A stretch of DNA of 64,000 nt from JANQOH01 sp965201155 (GTDB lineage: Bacteria; Pseudomonadota; Alphaproteobacteria; UBA7887): the NCBI GenBank assembly GCA_965201155.1, contig OZ241752.1, forward strand, positions 1,054,001 through 1,118,000. The letters run 5' to 3'. Positions 27,033-35,722 of this stretch are shown one piece after another. Within the stretch, counting starts at the first letter, position 1, and each line of letters opens with the position of its first letter. A model generated the notes under the pieces. The model had not been told where the DNA came from and searched no databases. It saw nothing but the letters and a program-made list of their open reading frames with translations. Position numbers and translations under genes: made by a program.

Positions 27033-27866
27033 TCAACGGAATCGGGCCTCGAAGCCGCTCGCAATGAGGGTCACGTGTGCGTCGAGGGGCGGCCGCAATT
27101 CGAATGCTCTGGGATCGCGAGCGAAATTCCACAGCCGCAGGAGACGCCATTCGGCGGGCCGCTTCTCCGCGACGTCGAGTTCGTTCCGGGTGATGTGGAA
27201 AGGCGTGCGCTCCCAGCCGTTGGTGGTCTTCACCTCGATCAGTCGAGCCCGGCCCTCGGGGGAGTAACTCTCGATATCGTATCCCGCCCCGTCGCCGTCT
27301 TCCTCCGATACCCATCTCACGCGCTCTGCCAGGTCGGCGCGGCCGGCGCCGGCGAGGAAGGCCTTTTCGTGGGCGAGCACGCGCTCTTCGCCGGCTCGGC
27401 CGAGCGCCCGGTTGCGCTCGGCCTGCGCGGCGACGTCGAATTTGCGCGCGATCGCCTGCATCTGTTCAAATTCGTCAGGCGCAGGGTAGTTCCTGAGCGT
27501 GGGCGGCAACGCGATAGCGAGCCGCGCCGTCTCCGGAGTGTCGGCTGTCTGCTCTGCGTGCGGCGCGGGCGTTTGGAACTCTGGGTGCCGGTGCAGCCAG
27601 CGGTCGACGGCGTAGGCGAGAGACATCTGGACGTTGAACGCGGGCAGGTAGCCGGGGATCCAGCTCTCGCCGAGCCCTTTCAACACGGCGCTGATGTTCC
27701 GGTGCTTGAATTCGATGGATGGGCGGCTGCGGTCGATGCGGGTCCGCAGGCGCCGGTTGTGCTCGGCCTTGATGTAGCGACGTCCGGCGAGATCGGCGGC
27801 AAGCATCGCGAAATAGTCCGCGACGATGAGATCGTTTTCGTCATCTGTCCAAGGGACGGTTGCCAT
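27033..27866 (-). CDS. DUF3883 protein, PD-(D/E)xK-like nuclease fold
   Basis: 277 residues. The N-terminal ~100 residues (WTDDENDLIVADYFAML, NISAVLKGLGESWIPGYLP) match the region found before DUF3883 domains. The C-terminal domain has ERVRWVSEEDGDGAGYDIES and RLIEVKTT, a D...ExK arrangement of restriction-like nucleases. Proteins of this type accompany restriction and defence helicases. It ends the stretch of IS debris and has a MITE inserted 13 bp upstream of its ATG, which may alter its promoter. Nuclease activity is inference from the motif. Confidence 0.7.
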   Translation of the reverse strand: MATVPWTDDENDLIVADYFAMLAADLAGRRYIKAEHNRRLRTRIDRSRPSIEFKHRNISAVLKGLGESWIPGYLPAFNVQMSLAYAVDRWLHRHPEFQTPAPHAEQTADTPETARLAIALPPTLRNYPAPDEFEQMQAIARKFDVAAQAERNRALGRAGEERVLAHEKAFLAGAGRADLAERVRWVSEEDGDGAGYDIESYSPEGRARLIEVKTTNGWERTPFHITRNELDVAEKRPAEWRLLRLWNFARDPRAFELRPPLDAHVTLIASGFEARFR

Positions 27867-27878
27867 ACCGCCAAGCTA

Positions 27879-27982
27879 ATACCGAGTGCTGTTGGTGTCG
27901 ACTCATCCGGCTGCTCGGCTATCGCGCCGAAAACTGCGCCGTCTGCAAACGAAAAACTGTCACCATCAATGACCTCTGGTAT
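27879..27982. repeat. 104-bp MITE-like repeat, copy A
   Basis: Begins ATACCGAGTGCTGTTGGTGT and ends CATCAATGACCTCTGGTAT, with TA at both tips. A nearly identical 104-bp copy (two differences noticed) is at 47644-47747. It codes for nothing; size, TA termini and shared end words with the IS630 elements here mark it as a non-autonomous derivative. Confidence 0.7.
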
Positions 27983-28682
27983 AAGTCTCCTCGGCCACGC
28001 AGTACCTTACTGCCGCTTGGCGCCAAACGCTCCGACGGTGTTGCGAGCCTCGAAAATTCCGCCAACCTCGGCGTGATCTAAACCGTAGAACGCTCCTTCA
28101 ATTCGACCGCCCACATTTGAGGCGAAGCCGCCAGCCCTCATTGGCACGTCGTTAAAAATGAAGTCAGATCGTGCGGTGCCAGTTTCGACATCGCGGACGT
28201 TACTGAATGCTACGTCGATGTTTGAGTTCGCAAAGTCGACGGTCAACGTGGCGTTGCCCAAATGGCCTTCCCCGCGCGCAATATCTGCGCCGACCATGAG
28301 TCCTCGCCAATTTGCCGAGCCTGAAGTCGGGAGGCTTCCGGCCGAGAATCCGATTGCGCTCCCATACACCAAGCGCAAAGAGTCGCTGCTATACTCAGAA
28401 ACGGAGAAGACGCCGTGATCGGTCCAGCCGCCCAGCGCTGAGTACTCGACGCGCACCCCATTTACGGTATCACTGCCAGTACTTTGTCGGATGTGAACGT
28501 CGTTCTTGGTCAAGATGGACTCGAACGTGACCGCATCGATATCAAAATCTGAGATGTAAAGATCTGTCCCGTCAACATTGCACACCCGGCCGGAGCACGT
28601 GGTTACCGCGTACCGATAACCGTCAACGTCGAAAATATCAGTTACGAGAAGTGAGTTCGCCGCAGCAACGCGGGAGTGCAGG

Positions 28683-29902
28683 CAGGGCAATCGCTTTTGA
28701 AATCAGGGGTGTTTTGTAGCAGCGCGGATCAGGTCGATGAGGAAATTGTCGTCCCAGGCTGCGCGTTTGAGCTTTCCGCGCATGGCATCCTTGGTGGGTT
28801 CATGACGGGCGATGTTGAGCGCCAGGCGCCGCATGAGCGCCAGGTTCTGCGGACCATGTCCCTTGCGGTTGCGTTGCTGGTCCTCATTCATCGACACGTC
28901 CAGAACCCAATGCAAACTGTTCTCTATCGACCAGTGCGCCCGCACTGCGCGCAAAAATGCCTCCGGTGAGAGCTTTGCGCTCATCACATAATAGCGCGCC
29001 TCGGTATTTTGTTTGCCCTTGCTTTCGCGCGTTGCCGTTACCTTGCCGATGGCCTGGAGACCCGGCCAGTCATGTGCCTCCTGCAGCCAGTCAATCTCGT
29101 GCGAGACCTCCGCAAGGCGTGTCTCAAGGCGTCCGTGATCCTTGCTGACATGCTCATAAGATTGAATCTTTTCCGCACCTTCCGGGCTGTCGAGAAACAA
29201 TGTGACATCACCGTGCAGGGTGTCCTGATTGCGTTTCAGCGCCAGTACATAGTCGCCGCCGCCGGCTGTTACACGCTCTGCGGTGCGGCGTTGTGTATGC
29301 ATCGCATCGGCGGTCACGGTCCGGCCCTTGAGGCGTAACATGTCGAGCAGCCTGGGCAATGCCGTGATCTCATTGGATTTGCCATCGACCGCCACTTGCC
29401 CCAGCACGAGACGGCTTTGAGCGCCAAAGGCGTGCACGAGATGCAGTCCCGAACGCTTGGCGGCATTGTCGAATGAGCGCCGCAGTTGCTTGCCGTCTAT
29501 GGCAATGACGGTGTCGTCGAGGCATTCGGCCCAGTCCTTGACAAGGCCCTGCAATACCTCTGTCAGGCCTTGAGGATCGAGTGCGTTGAAGAGGTCGGAG
29601 AAGGCGTCGTGGCTTGGTATGCCATGGGAAAGCGTCATGAACTGGCGCAAAAACGGCTTCTTGGCGCGTCCGAAGCGTGCCATGTCGGCGCATCCCTCAC
29701 CGCCCGAGAGCACGCATAGCAGGCCGATCATGAGCATTTCGTGAAAGTTGTGGCGTGTGGCGTTGGACCGCCGCGGGTCAGTAACAGATTCAAATATATG
29801 AGCAAATTCTTCCATAGTCTGTCTCCGTGCCGGGCATCGAAAACAGAATATGAATCAAAAATACAAACAAAAAAACGCAAAATTTCAAAAGCGATTCCCC
29901 TG
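28683..29902 (-). mobile_element. ISAs1-family insertion sequence (complete)
   Basis: 1220 bp. Inverted repeats share AATCGCTTTTGAAAT preceded by CAGGG, one mismatch over 21 bp. It is flanked on both sides by GGAGTGCAGG (28673-28682 and 29903-29912), a 10-bp target-site duplication typical of ISAs1. The transposase frame is intact. A decayed end of a relative is at 40799-40900. Confidence 0.92.
28703..29815 (-). CDS. ISAs1-family DDE transposase
   Basis: 370 residues. N-terminal DDE_Tnp_1-associated domain (FESVTDPRRSNATRHNFHEM), then the catalytic domain with IAIDGKQLRRS, TVTADAMHTQRRTA and the region AHWSIENSLHWVLDVSMNED. Length and motifs are those of complete family members, so this copy is probably active. 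Confidence 0.92.
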   Translation of the reverse strand: MEEFAHIFESVTDPRRSNATRHNFHEMLMIGLLCVLSGGEGCADMARFGRAKKPFLRQFMTLSHGIPSHDAFSDLFNALDPQGLTEVLQGLVKDWAECLDDTVIAIDGKQLRRSFDNAAKRSGLHLVHAFGAQSRLVLGQVAVDGKSNEITALPRLLDMLRLKGRTVTADAMHTQRRTAERVTAGGGDYVLALKRNQDTLHGDVTLFLDSPEGAEKIQSYEHVSKDHGRLETRLAEVSHEIDWLQEAHDWPGLQAIGKVTATRESKGKQNTEARYYVMSAKLSPEAFLRAVRAHWSIENSLHWVLDVSMNEDQQRNRKGHGPQNLALMRRLALNIARHEPTKDAMRGKLKRAAWDDNFLIDLIRAATKHP

Positions 29903-30076
29903 GGAGTGCAGGCCAGATGCAATCTCCGCGTGCGTCAATGTGATCGGTGTGCCGCCTATTGCGTCGACGATAGCGTTGGTGTTCTCAAACGGTTGGTTAC
30001 CTCCGCCGCCACCGCCTCCGCCTCCGCATGCAGTGAGCGCAAATGCAGCCGCGAAGGCTGCCATCAATCGGATCAT

Positions 30077-30417
30077 CGTGATGTCCCCTGTGATGAATGC
30101 CCCGGCCGCAGCGGGTGCGGCGCCGTTGCAACGTCGCACGGATAACGTGAAGCCCCACCTGTTCGCCTGGCGCGGGGAGCTACCCAGTGTCGGGTCAAAG
30201 GCTGTTGTATTCAGCGGGCGGCCCGACAGAGCGGGTCCGTGTAACGTGGCCAAGGGAAGTGTGCCCGATGCGACAGCTGGCCGTCAAGCATAAACGCCAG
30301 TTATTGCCACATGGCGCGGCAGTAACCGCCACGTGGATCTTGCATGGCGCCACGCTGATCTTGCATGGCGCCACGCTGCGCCGTATTATCCCGCTCGAAC
30401 CGCACGCACAGGGGGGC
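30077..30417. other. Intergenic with 21-bp tandem duplication
   Basis: Divergent spacer between the lipoprotein and the HARE-HTH gene. It holds a perfect 21-bp tandem duplication at 30336-30377 (unit beginning GATCTTGCATGGCGCCACGC). No gene seen. Confidence 0.4.
30336..30377 (+). repeat. 21-bp tandem repeat (x2)
   Basis: Two perfect adjacent copies; each contains the palindrome TGGCGCCA. It lies 41 bp upstream of the HARE-HTH start and could be a duplicated operator. Confidence 0.7.
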
Positions 30418-30897
30418 ATGGACGAAATTATTGCGCTCGCTCGGCGCCAATTGGATGATTTGGAGCGCAAGAGGGCCAAGTTGTTGCAGATCATTGAGAT
30501 CGCAGAGAGTATGGTTGAGCGCGCGCCCATAATGTCAACTGGCGCCAAAATGCGCGAGCTTTCGCTGACCATGCAAAAGACGGTGCAAGTGGTACGCACT
30601 ATACTTAACGAGCGCGGCAAGCCCGTAATGATCCGCGATCTTTTGAACGCTGTCCAAGCGCAGGGTATTGAGGTTGGTGGCAAGAAACCCGCTTCAACGT
30701 TGTCTGCGAGGCTCTCGAACGCCAATGGCGAGTTCAAGAGCCACCACAGCGTCGGTTGGTGGTTTGCGGACAGGCCCCTGCCACAGGGTGGCGACAAGGA
30801 TGAAGCGGCGCTTCCCGTGGAGGAATCGCCGCTTCATCTTGTCACGGATTTGGAGCGTCGACTTGATCAGTCGGCGGAACACAGCGCTGGACCGTAG
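30418..30897 (+). CDS. Coiled-coil plus HARE-type winged-helix protein
   Basis: 159 residues from ATG 30418. Residues 1-40 form a charged coiled coil (ALARRQLDDLERKRAKLLQI). Residues ~60-120 match the HARE-HTH pattern: VVRTILNERGKPVMIRDLLN, GIEVGGKKPASTLSARLSN, then SVGWWF. HARE-HTH domains are found fused to restriction endonucleases and chromatin proteins and probably recognise DNA modification or structure. Here it is not fused to an enzyme. A truncated transposase follows, so a downstream partner may have been lost. Confidence 0.65.
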   Translation: MDEIIALARRQLDDLERKRAKLLQIIEIAESMVERAPIMSTGAKMRELSLTMQKTVQVVRTILNERGKPVMIRDLLNAVQAQGIEVGGKKPASTLSARLSNANGEFKSHHSVGWWFADRPLPQGGDKDEAALPVEESPLHLVTDLERRLDQSAEHSAGP

Positions 30898-31037
30898 CGC
30901 GTGGCGCAAGGCCGTGGAGCCGTGCCGGGAGGTGGGACATGACAACATGACCAGCCTCCGGCCGCTGGGTTTGGGGTGATCAGCCCGCCCAGTGGCCGGG
31001 GGCATTTTCGCAGCAAAGTGATTTTTGTGCAATCGGG

Positions 31038-31586
31038 AAATTCACCTATGAACTCATGGATGATCTGCGGGCACGCTTGGCAAATCGCGTTCAGCTTACG
31101 TCGGATGAGCACAAGGCGTATCTGGAAGCGGTTGAAGGAGCGTTCGGCGCCGACGTGGACTATGCCATGCTCATCAAGCTGTATGGCGGTCCCACTGGCG
31201 GCGAGGGTCAGGAACGCAAATACTCGCCGGCGGAATGCACGGGGTTCATCAAGCGCGACATCGAGGGCGGCCCCGACCCCGCACACATTTCGACTAGCTA
31301 TGTTGAGCGCAACAATCTGACCATGCGGATGTCTATGCGGCGCTTCACGCGGTTGACGAATGCCTTTTCACGGAAGATCGAAAATCACGCGCGCAGCGTC
31401 GCGCTGCACTTTATGCATTACAACTTCTGTCGCCAGCACAAGAGCCTAAAGGGCATCAGTCCGGCAATGGCGGCCGGCGTGACAGAGCAGCTGTTCGATC
31501 TTGACGACATTGTGAAGCTGATCGACGAAGCCGCGCCGACTCCGAAGCGCCCTGCGACTTATCGCAAACGGGAAATTTCAAACTGA
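31038..31586 (+). pseudogene. IS1-like transposase, 3' half
   Basis: KFTYELMDDLRARLANRVQL then DEHKAYLEAVEGAFG and SYVERNNLTMRMSMRRFTRL followed by NFCRQHKSLKG are the second half of an IS1-type DDE transposase. The 5' half with HTH/zinc-finger and the first catalytic aspartate is missing. No start codon of its own is evident. Confidence 0.7.
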
Positions 31587-31641
31587 CCCGCTACCCTACC
31601 GGCCATCAGGCCGTCGGAGCAGCTTCGCGGCCGGCGTCTGC

Positions 31642-31710
31642 GGCGGTGGGGAGCTACCGCAGCGAATGAGTGGCGGGCGGTGCAGGCGGTCCCGCAGGCC
31701 GTGGTGCAAG
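31642..31710 (+). repeat. 69-bp repeat, copy 2
   Basis: Partner of 19620-19688. It lies close inside the proposed right end of the integrative element. Confidence 0.6.
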
Positions 31711-31839
31711 CGCATTGCCAGAGGTCGTGCCCACGCTGCTGTCTTCGGCGACGGCGCACGCTTCGGCCACGATGTGGGCATTGCACCTGAATCCCTACCG
31801 CTGCGTGCACGCCCGACTGCGCAGGGCTTCGACTCCAAG

Positions 31840-31872
31840 TGTTTGCCAATAGTTTGCCAGGCCGGCAAACTG
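31840..31872 (+). repeat. Integrase arm-type sites at the right end (copy 2)
   Basis: 31840-31859 is identical to 13836-13855 (two GTTTGCCA words). CCGGCAAAC at 31862-31870 supplies a third, inverted, near-copy. Confidence 0.55.
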
Positions 31873-31891
31873 GGCTATCAGGTATAAAAGA

Positions 31892-31930
31892 AACCCCCCG
31901 GAAAACACAAATGTTTTCAGGGGGTTGTTT
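31892..31930 (+). terminator. Rho-independent terminator
   Basis: AACCCCCCGGAAAACA-CAAA-TGTTTTCAGGGGGTT forms a long stem followed by GTTT. It seals the right end of the element just before the att core. Confidence 0.75.
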
Positions 31931-31943
31931 GGTTGCGGGGGCA
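31930..31943 (+). other. Putative attR core
   Basis: TGGTTGCGGGGGCA repeats the first 14 bp of the tRNA fragment at 13661. It continues into CGCAACC, making a small inverted repeat. The tRNA-derived identity ends after 14 bp, so this is a short core. Confidence 0.5.
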
Positions 31944-32097
31944 CGCAACCACCGAGACCGACATGTGATCGAAATTCCGGTCTGATTAGCAGCAATCCCA
32001 TGATTTTCACAGAATTTACCGTGCATTACGTGCGATGTTGACTGGCAACCATAGCATCCACCTTCGGCCGCGTTGGAGGTCTCAATGGCAATTGCGG

Positions 32098-32544
32098 TCA
32101 CGATAGCGCACCTGCTTGTTCGGCGGGGAGCACCTCAAGGCCCAGTGCAATGGCGTTCTCCCGGATGCGATGGTCCAGGGAAAGTATGCGCAGGCCTGAA
32201 CGAAATTCTCTGATCCTGGGAGCCGTCGCGAGGTGCAGCGCGTCGAGTGCGCGCACTGGCTCACGGGGAAATTGGCGGCGCGCTCGATCCACGATGCCGG
32301 TTCCAGCCCGGAACACGTGCCACGGCGCGCCACCCGCCGCCAGCCGTACTCGCGCCGCCTCGGCATCCATCGGACGCAACCGCTCGATCGCTACTGCCCA
32401 ACGAATGGCGCGGTCGCACTCGAGCAAGGTCAACTCAGAAGTGAACACCTCGGACGCTTCCGCCAGCAACTGGCACGCCGTGTCACCCGGCGGCTCGCCC
32501 AGCAGCCAGGAAACCACGGCACTGCTTTCGGCATAGAGCGTCAC
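32098..32544 (-). CDS. vapC: PIN-domain (VapC-type) toxin
   Basis: 148 residues. PIN hallmarks: first acidic site in LYAESSAVVSWLL, glutamate/aspartate in TSELTLLECDRAI, ALDALHLATA with the third aspartate, and ILSLDHRI with the fourth. VapC toxins are endoribonucleases acting on tRNA or rRNA. The ATG overlaps the antitoxin stop by one base (32544), the usual coupling. Confidence 0.85.
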   Translation of the reverse strand: MTLYAESSAVVSWLLGEPPGDTACQLLAEASEVFTSELTLLECDRAIRWAVAIERLRPMDAEAARVRLAAGGAPWHVFRAGTGIVDRARRQFPREPVRALDALHLATAPRIREFRSGLRILSLDHRIRENAIALGLEVLPAEQAGALS

Positions 32545-32834
32545 TAGTTGCCGCGAACCGCGTTCAGGATCGCCATTGCCTCTTCATGCGGCAACTGATG
32601 CCCGCGGCCCGGTCGTTCGTATCGGGGAACGCTGTTCGGGGTGCCAAGCCGCACCTCTCCGGCCCGTGCCAGCCGTAGCAATTCGTCTTCCCGGTCGAGA
32701 CCGAGAGGTGCATGGGGAACGAGGTCGGCCACCGGCGCCCCCCGGTTGGTGACGATGACGCGCTCGCCCGACTGCGCGACGCGCAGGTATTCGCTGAGGC
32801 GGTTCTTCAGGGTGCGGATACCGACGGTCGTCAT
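32544..32834 (-). CDS. Phd/YefM-type antitoxin
   Basis: 96 residues. TVGIRTLKNRLSEYLRVAQS and GERVIVTNRGAPVADLVP are the Phd/YefM DNA-binding fold; the C-terminal part would wrap the PIN toxin. First gene of the pair and probably autorepressor. It stands about 360 bp from the IS5 copy on its upstream side. Confidence 0.85.
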   Translation of the reverse strand: MTTVGIRTLKNRLSEYLRVAQSGERVIVTNRGAPVADLVPHAPLGLDREDELLRLARAGEVRLGTPNSVPRYERPGRGHQLPHEEAMAILNAVRGN

Positions 32835-33193
32835 CTGTCCAACATAGCGTCGTGGTAGCTACAATACAAACCGGATAACGCGAACGCGTGTGCACAGGGT
32901 TGGCAGCAGCTTGGCCTCATTGAGCCAGGTAACGACAGGGCACGGTGAACGACCGGTCCCGGACTTGTCCCGATGGCGCACACACAACTCGAACTCCATC
33001 TTCCCACGCCGTCGACGACCGGCGAGCAACCGCTGGTCCCGGCGAGGATGGTGAACGAGTTCGTCTATTGGCGGGGACGGCGTACCTGACGGGTCGGCGG
33101 CTCGCCAGGGCGACCTGTTCGATCTTCCGCCGCGATCCCCGGCGGACGCAGCGATGGCCTGGGTGACAGAAGCCGCCTCTGCCGATCGAGTCA
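32835..33193. other. Spacer with a Cas4-like remnant
   Basis: Upstream region of the antitoxin gene; apart from the fragment at 32973-33089 no gene is supported. Confidence 0.35.
32973..33089 (+). pseudogene. Possible Cas4 (or Cas4-Cas1) N-terminal remnant
   Basis: A 38-codon frame contains QPLVPARMVNEFVYW. The motif LVPARMLNEFVYCPR is characteristic of the start of Cas4 nucleases fused to or beside Cas1; the cysteine and all that follows is missing and the frame stops at 33089. No cas genes or array are near. Weak evidence from one motif. Confidence 0.35.
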
Positions 33194-34285
33194 GGGAAGG
33201 TCTGAACAAGTCGACGGTCGATTCTGTTATGGTGTGTGAGATCGTTCAGGTGGTGTGGGGCGGGTGATGGAACAGTTGACCTTTGCGGAGCTTGAGCACG
33301 CTTCGAAGAAGCGCCGGACGCGGCGCGAGGTGTTTCTGGAGAAGATGGACGGTCTGATCCCTTGGGAACGGCTTGAGGCGCGCATCGAGCCGTTCTACCC
33401 GAAGGCGGGGCGCGGGCGCCGGCCGTATCCGTTGGCGGCAATGCTGCGGGTGCACTGCGTGCAGGTGTTCTACAACCTGAGCGATCCGGCGATGGAGGAC
33501 CTGCTTTACGAGGTGGAGTCGGTGCGGCGCTTTGTCGGGCTGCGGCTGTCAGGTCCGCTGCCCGACGAGACGACGATCCTGAACTTCCGCCATCTGCTGG
33601 AGAGGCACGGCCTGGGCGAGGCGCTGTTCGATGAGATCAACGCGCATCTGGCGTCGCTGGGGCACCGGTTGAAGACGGGGACGATCGTGGATGCGAGCCT
33701 GACCGCCGCGGCGTCGGGGTTGGCGCACAGCCTGGAGACGACGGCGGCGAATGTCTCGGAGGTGGCCACGGCGCACGCACTGCTGCACGGGGGCGAGGAG
33801 CGTGTGTGGGGTGACGCGGGCTACCAGGGGGTGGGCCGGCGCGCAGAGAACCGGGGTGTGGTGGTGGACTGGCAGATCGCGATGAAGCGCGGCAAGCGCC
33901 GGCAGTTGGACAAGGCGGGAGCGCAGGAGGCGGCGGAGAGGCGCAAGGGTTCGGTGCGGGCGAAGGTCGAGCATCCGTTTCTCTATGTGAAGCGCCACTT
34001 CGGCTATGCGAAGGTGCGCTACCGGGGCCTGGCGAAGAACAGGCAGCGCATCGCCGTGCTGCTGGGCTTCTCCAACCTGCTGATCGCCGGGCGCTACGCC
34101 GCGTGACACGGGATCGACCCGTGCGCAGCCGCCGCAACGCCGGCGGGGTGACGGTCGGGTCGGCCTCTACACCCCTGTCTCATTGCAACACGACAAGTTT
34201 TCGCCCCGAAGACGGCCCCCGGCGGCTCGCAGACCAGCCGGACAACACGAATACCCGCCAAAACCACATTTGTTCAGACCGTCCC
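33194..34285 (+). mobile_element. IS5-family element, copy 1 (internally deleted)
   Basis: Left end GGGAAGGTCTGAACAA; right end TTGTTCAGACCGTCCC, with one mismatch between them. The same element is at 45506-46713 at near-identity. The right end cuts the SagB gene. Copy 1 is about 110 bp shorter because of a deletion in the transposase gene. Confidence 0.85.
33267..34106 (+). pseudogene. IS5 transposase with in-frame deletion
   Basis: 279 codons against 314 in copy 2. DASL is followed almost directly by ASGLAHSLE, so about 36 residues, from the stretch with YFGMKAHIGVD, are missing. The frame is kept and the aspartates and glutamate (GDAGYQG, AKVEHPF) remain, but loss of strands of the RNase-H fold must inactivate it. 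It also has one extra codon (AAERRKG against AARRKG). Confidence 0.8.
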
Positions 34286-34726
34286 TATCCGAACGGTGGT
34301 GCAAGCTACGAGCTGGAAATCTATCCCGTGGTCGACCGTTGCGACGGTCTTGACCCAGGTTTGTACCACTATGATGCCGCGATCCACGAGTTGGTGCGGC
34401 TCTCGGGCCGTACCCCCGAAGTGGACAGGATATTCGCGGATGCGAAGGTAGCGACCGCGAACCTCGCCGACCCCCAGGTCGTGCTGATACTGAGTGCCCG
34501 CTTCGCGCGGGTGATGTGGAAATACAGGTCGATTTCCTACGGGATCATCCTGCGCAATACCGGAGTGCTGTACCAGACGCTGTATCTTGCGGCGACGGAG
34601 CTGGGTCTCTCGCCTTGCGGAATCGGCTCGGCCAACTCGGCGTTGTTCGCCCGGGCCACCGGTCTTGATCCGGTGGTCGAGGGATCCGTCGGCGATTTCA
34701 TTCTCGGTGGTCGGCCGCGTTCGTGA
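34281..34726 (+). pseudogene. SagB/ThcOx-type dehydrogenase, C-terminal part
   Basis: Starts abruptly at the IS end with RPYPNGGASYELEIYPVV and ends at 34726. GLYHYD, ARVMWKYRSISYGIILRNTG and CGIGSANSALFARATGL are the nitroreductase-fold core of SagB-type FMN dehydrogenases, which oxidise azolines to azoles in TOMM peptides. Roughly the first half is missing, including part of the FMN site. No promoter or start remains, so the cluster may now make azoline rather than azole products, if it is expressed. Confidence 0.8.
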
Positions 34727-34907
34727 CGGATCAGGGCGACAATCCGAAAAATACCGGAACAACAGGGTTGAACAACTGGCTGCCGCACGGAAACTGGCTC
34801 CCTGAAACGTACACCAGCCGTCCCCTGCAGCCTGCGGAATGGGGAGAAGCGAGTGAGGCCGCAAGCTGCAACAGCGTTGAATGCCGGTAGCAAGAGGAGC
34901 AGTAATA

Positions 34908-35222
34908 ATGAACATTTCCCCCTTCATATTTACCGACGGAAGCCGCGCCAGCCTCGACAGGTTCGAAAGTTTGGCGAGGGATTTCTACGAGAACGAGGCC
35001 CTGCGGGCCCGGATGGTCTCGGACCCCCGTGGTGTGCTCCTCGAGAGAGGGATGAATGTTCCGGCCGATGTCGAGATCCAGGTCCTCATGGATACCGAGA
35101 CGACTCACCATGTCGTCTTTCCTCCTGATCCGAATGCCGCCCTCAGCGATGAAAGCCTCAATGTGGCCGCCGGCGGCAAGGACGATAATATTTACTGTAG
35201 TTACGGTGCTAGCAGCACGTGA
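34908..35222 (+). CDS. NHLP-type RiPP precursor peptide
   Basis: 104 residues from ATG 34908 with AGGAG about 10 bp upstream. The leader resembles the nitrile-hydratase-alpha-like (NHLP) family: FESLARDFYENEALRARMVS, DPRGVLLERGMNVPADVEIQ, VLMDTETTHHVVFPP. It ends LSDESLNVAAGG, a double-glycine protease site. The predicted core is KDDNIYCSYGASST with one Cys, three Ser and one Thr as possible heterocyclisation sites. It lies between the SagB remnant and the YcaO gene, as in TOMM clusters. No peptidase-transporter is in the window. Confidence 0.85.
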   Translation: MNISPFIFTDGSRASLDRFESLARDFYENEALRARMVSDPRGVLLERGMNVPADVEIQVLMDTETTHHVVFPPDPNAALSDESLNVAAGGKDDNIYCSYGASST

Positions 35223-35722
35223 ATCACACCGGACTCGGAAAATCCCGAGGGCAGGCCCGGTTAGGCACACGGATTTGCCGATCCTGCCACGGTGATCAGC
35301 GAGATCCCGGAAGGCACAATCGGATCCACTGGCGGATCCACTGGCGGATCCACTGGCGGATCCACAGGTTGAGGCGGTTTTCCCTTGGGGAACACGTATG
35401 AGTGGGCGAATGGCCGGTCATCCGGCACGGTGCCGGCCACGCCGCCCTTCTTGCTTGATAATTCCTGGGCGTGGCTGCAACCTGCGCAGGCATTCCCGCC
35501 CTTCCTTTGATCGCAAGACCATGGGTCTCGTTCCGGCGGCCGATCACGGCTCTTCCATGGGGTGAGTGCATTCGCTACGCCACCACCCGCTGCACCGCAG
35601 AGAGTTGTTGAGCAGGATCCGGCTATATCAACCTCATCGGAACACACTGGCAGAACGTCGCCGCACGCGTTCCGTCAGGGATATTTTCCTGCCCGGCATG
35701 CGATCATGAGGAGCCATGCGGA
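35223..35722. other. 500-bp spacer before the YcaO gene
   Basis: Nothing supported on the plus strand. It contains a 12-bp tandem repeat at 35322-35366. A 128-codon minus-strand frame (35261-35647), cysteine-rich with Pro-Val-Asp repeats, crosses it; I cannot show that it is a gene. Confidence 0.4.
35322..35366 (+). repeat. 12-bp tandem repeat (3.75 copies)
   Basis: GGATCCACTGGC repeated three times perfectly plus GGATCCACA. The unit is a multiple of three and reads (PPVD)n on the minus strand. Confidence 0.85.

Larger units (their letters stand above)
28007..30076 (-). pseudogene. TbpB-like surface lipoprotein split by ISAs1
   Basis: The 5' part (ATG 30076, AGGGGAC upstream) has a lipoprotein signal peptide MIRLMAAFAAAFALTAC followed by nine glycines. 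The 3' part (28672 to 28007) is a TbpB/Slam-dependent-type eight-stranded barrel ending GRIEGAFYGLDHAEVGGIFE and GAFGAKRQ. Removing the IS and one 10-bp target copy restores one continuous frame of about 279 residues (GLHS joined to RVAAANSLL). Relatives are surface-exposed lipoproteins, often for metal or haem capture. The gene is interrupted but otherwise looks undamaged, suggesting a recent insertion. Confidence 0.85.

Noticed and set aside
32835..33193. CRISPR array next to the Cas4-like fragment
   Set aside because: No regularly spaced repeats exist here or elsewhere in the window.
35322..35366. Repeat as a CRISPR or iteron origin
   Set aside because: Units are adjacent without spacers, only 12 bp, and no replication gene is near.
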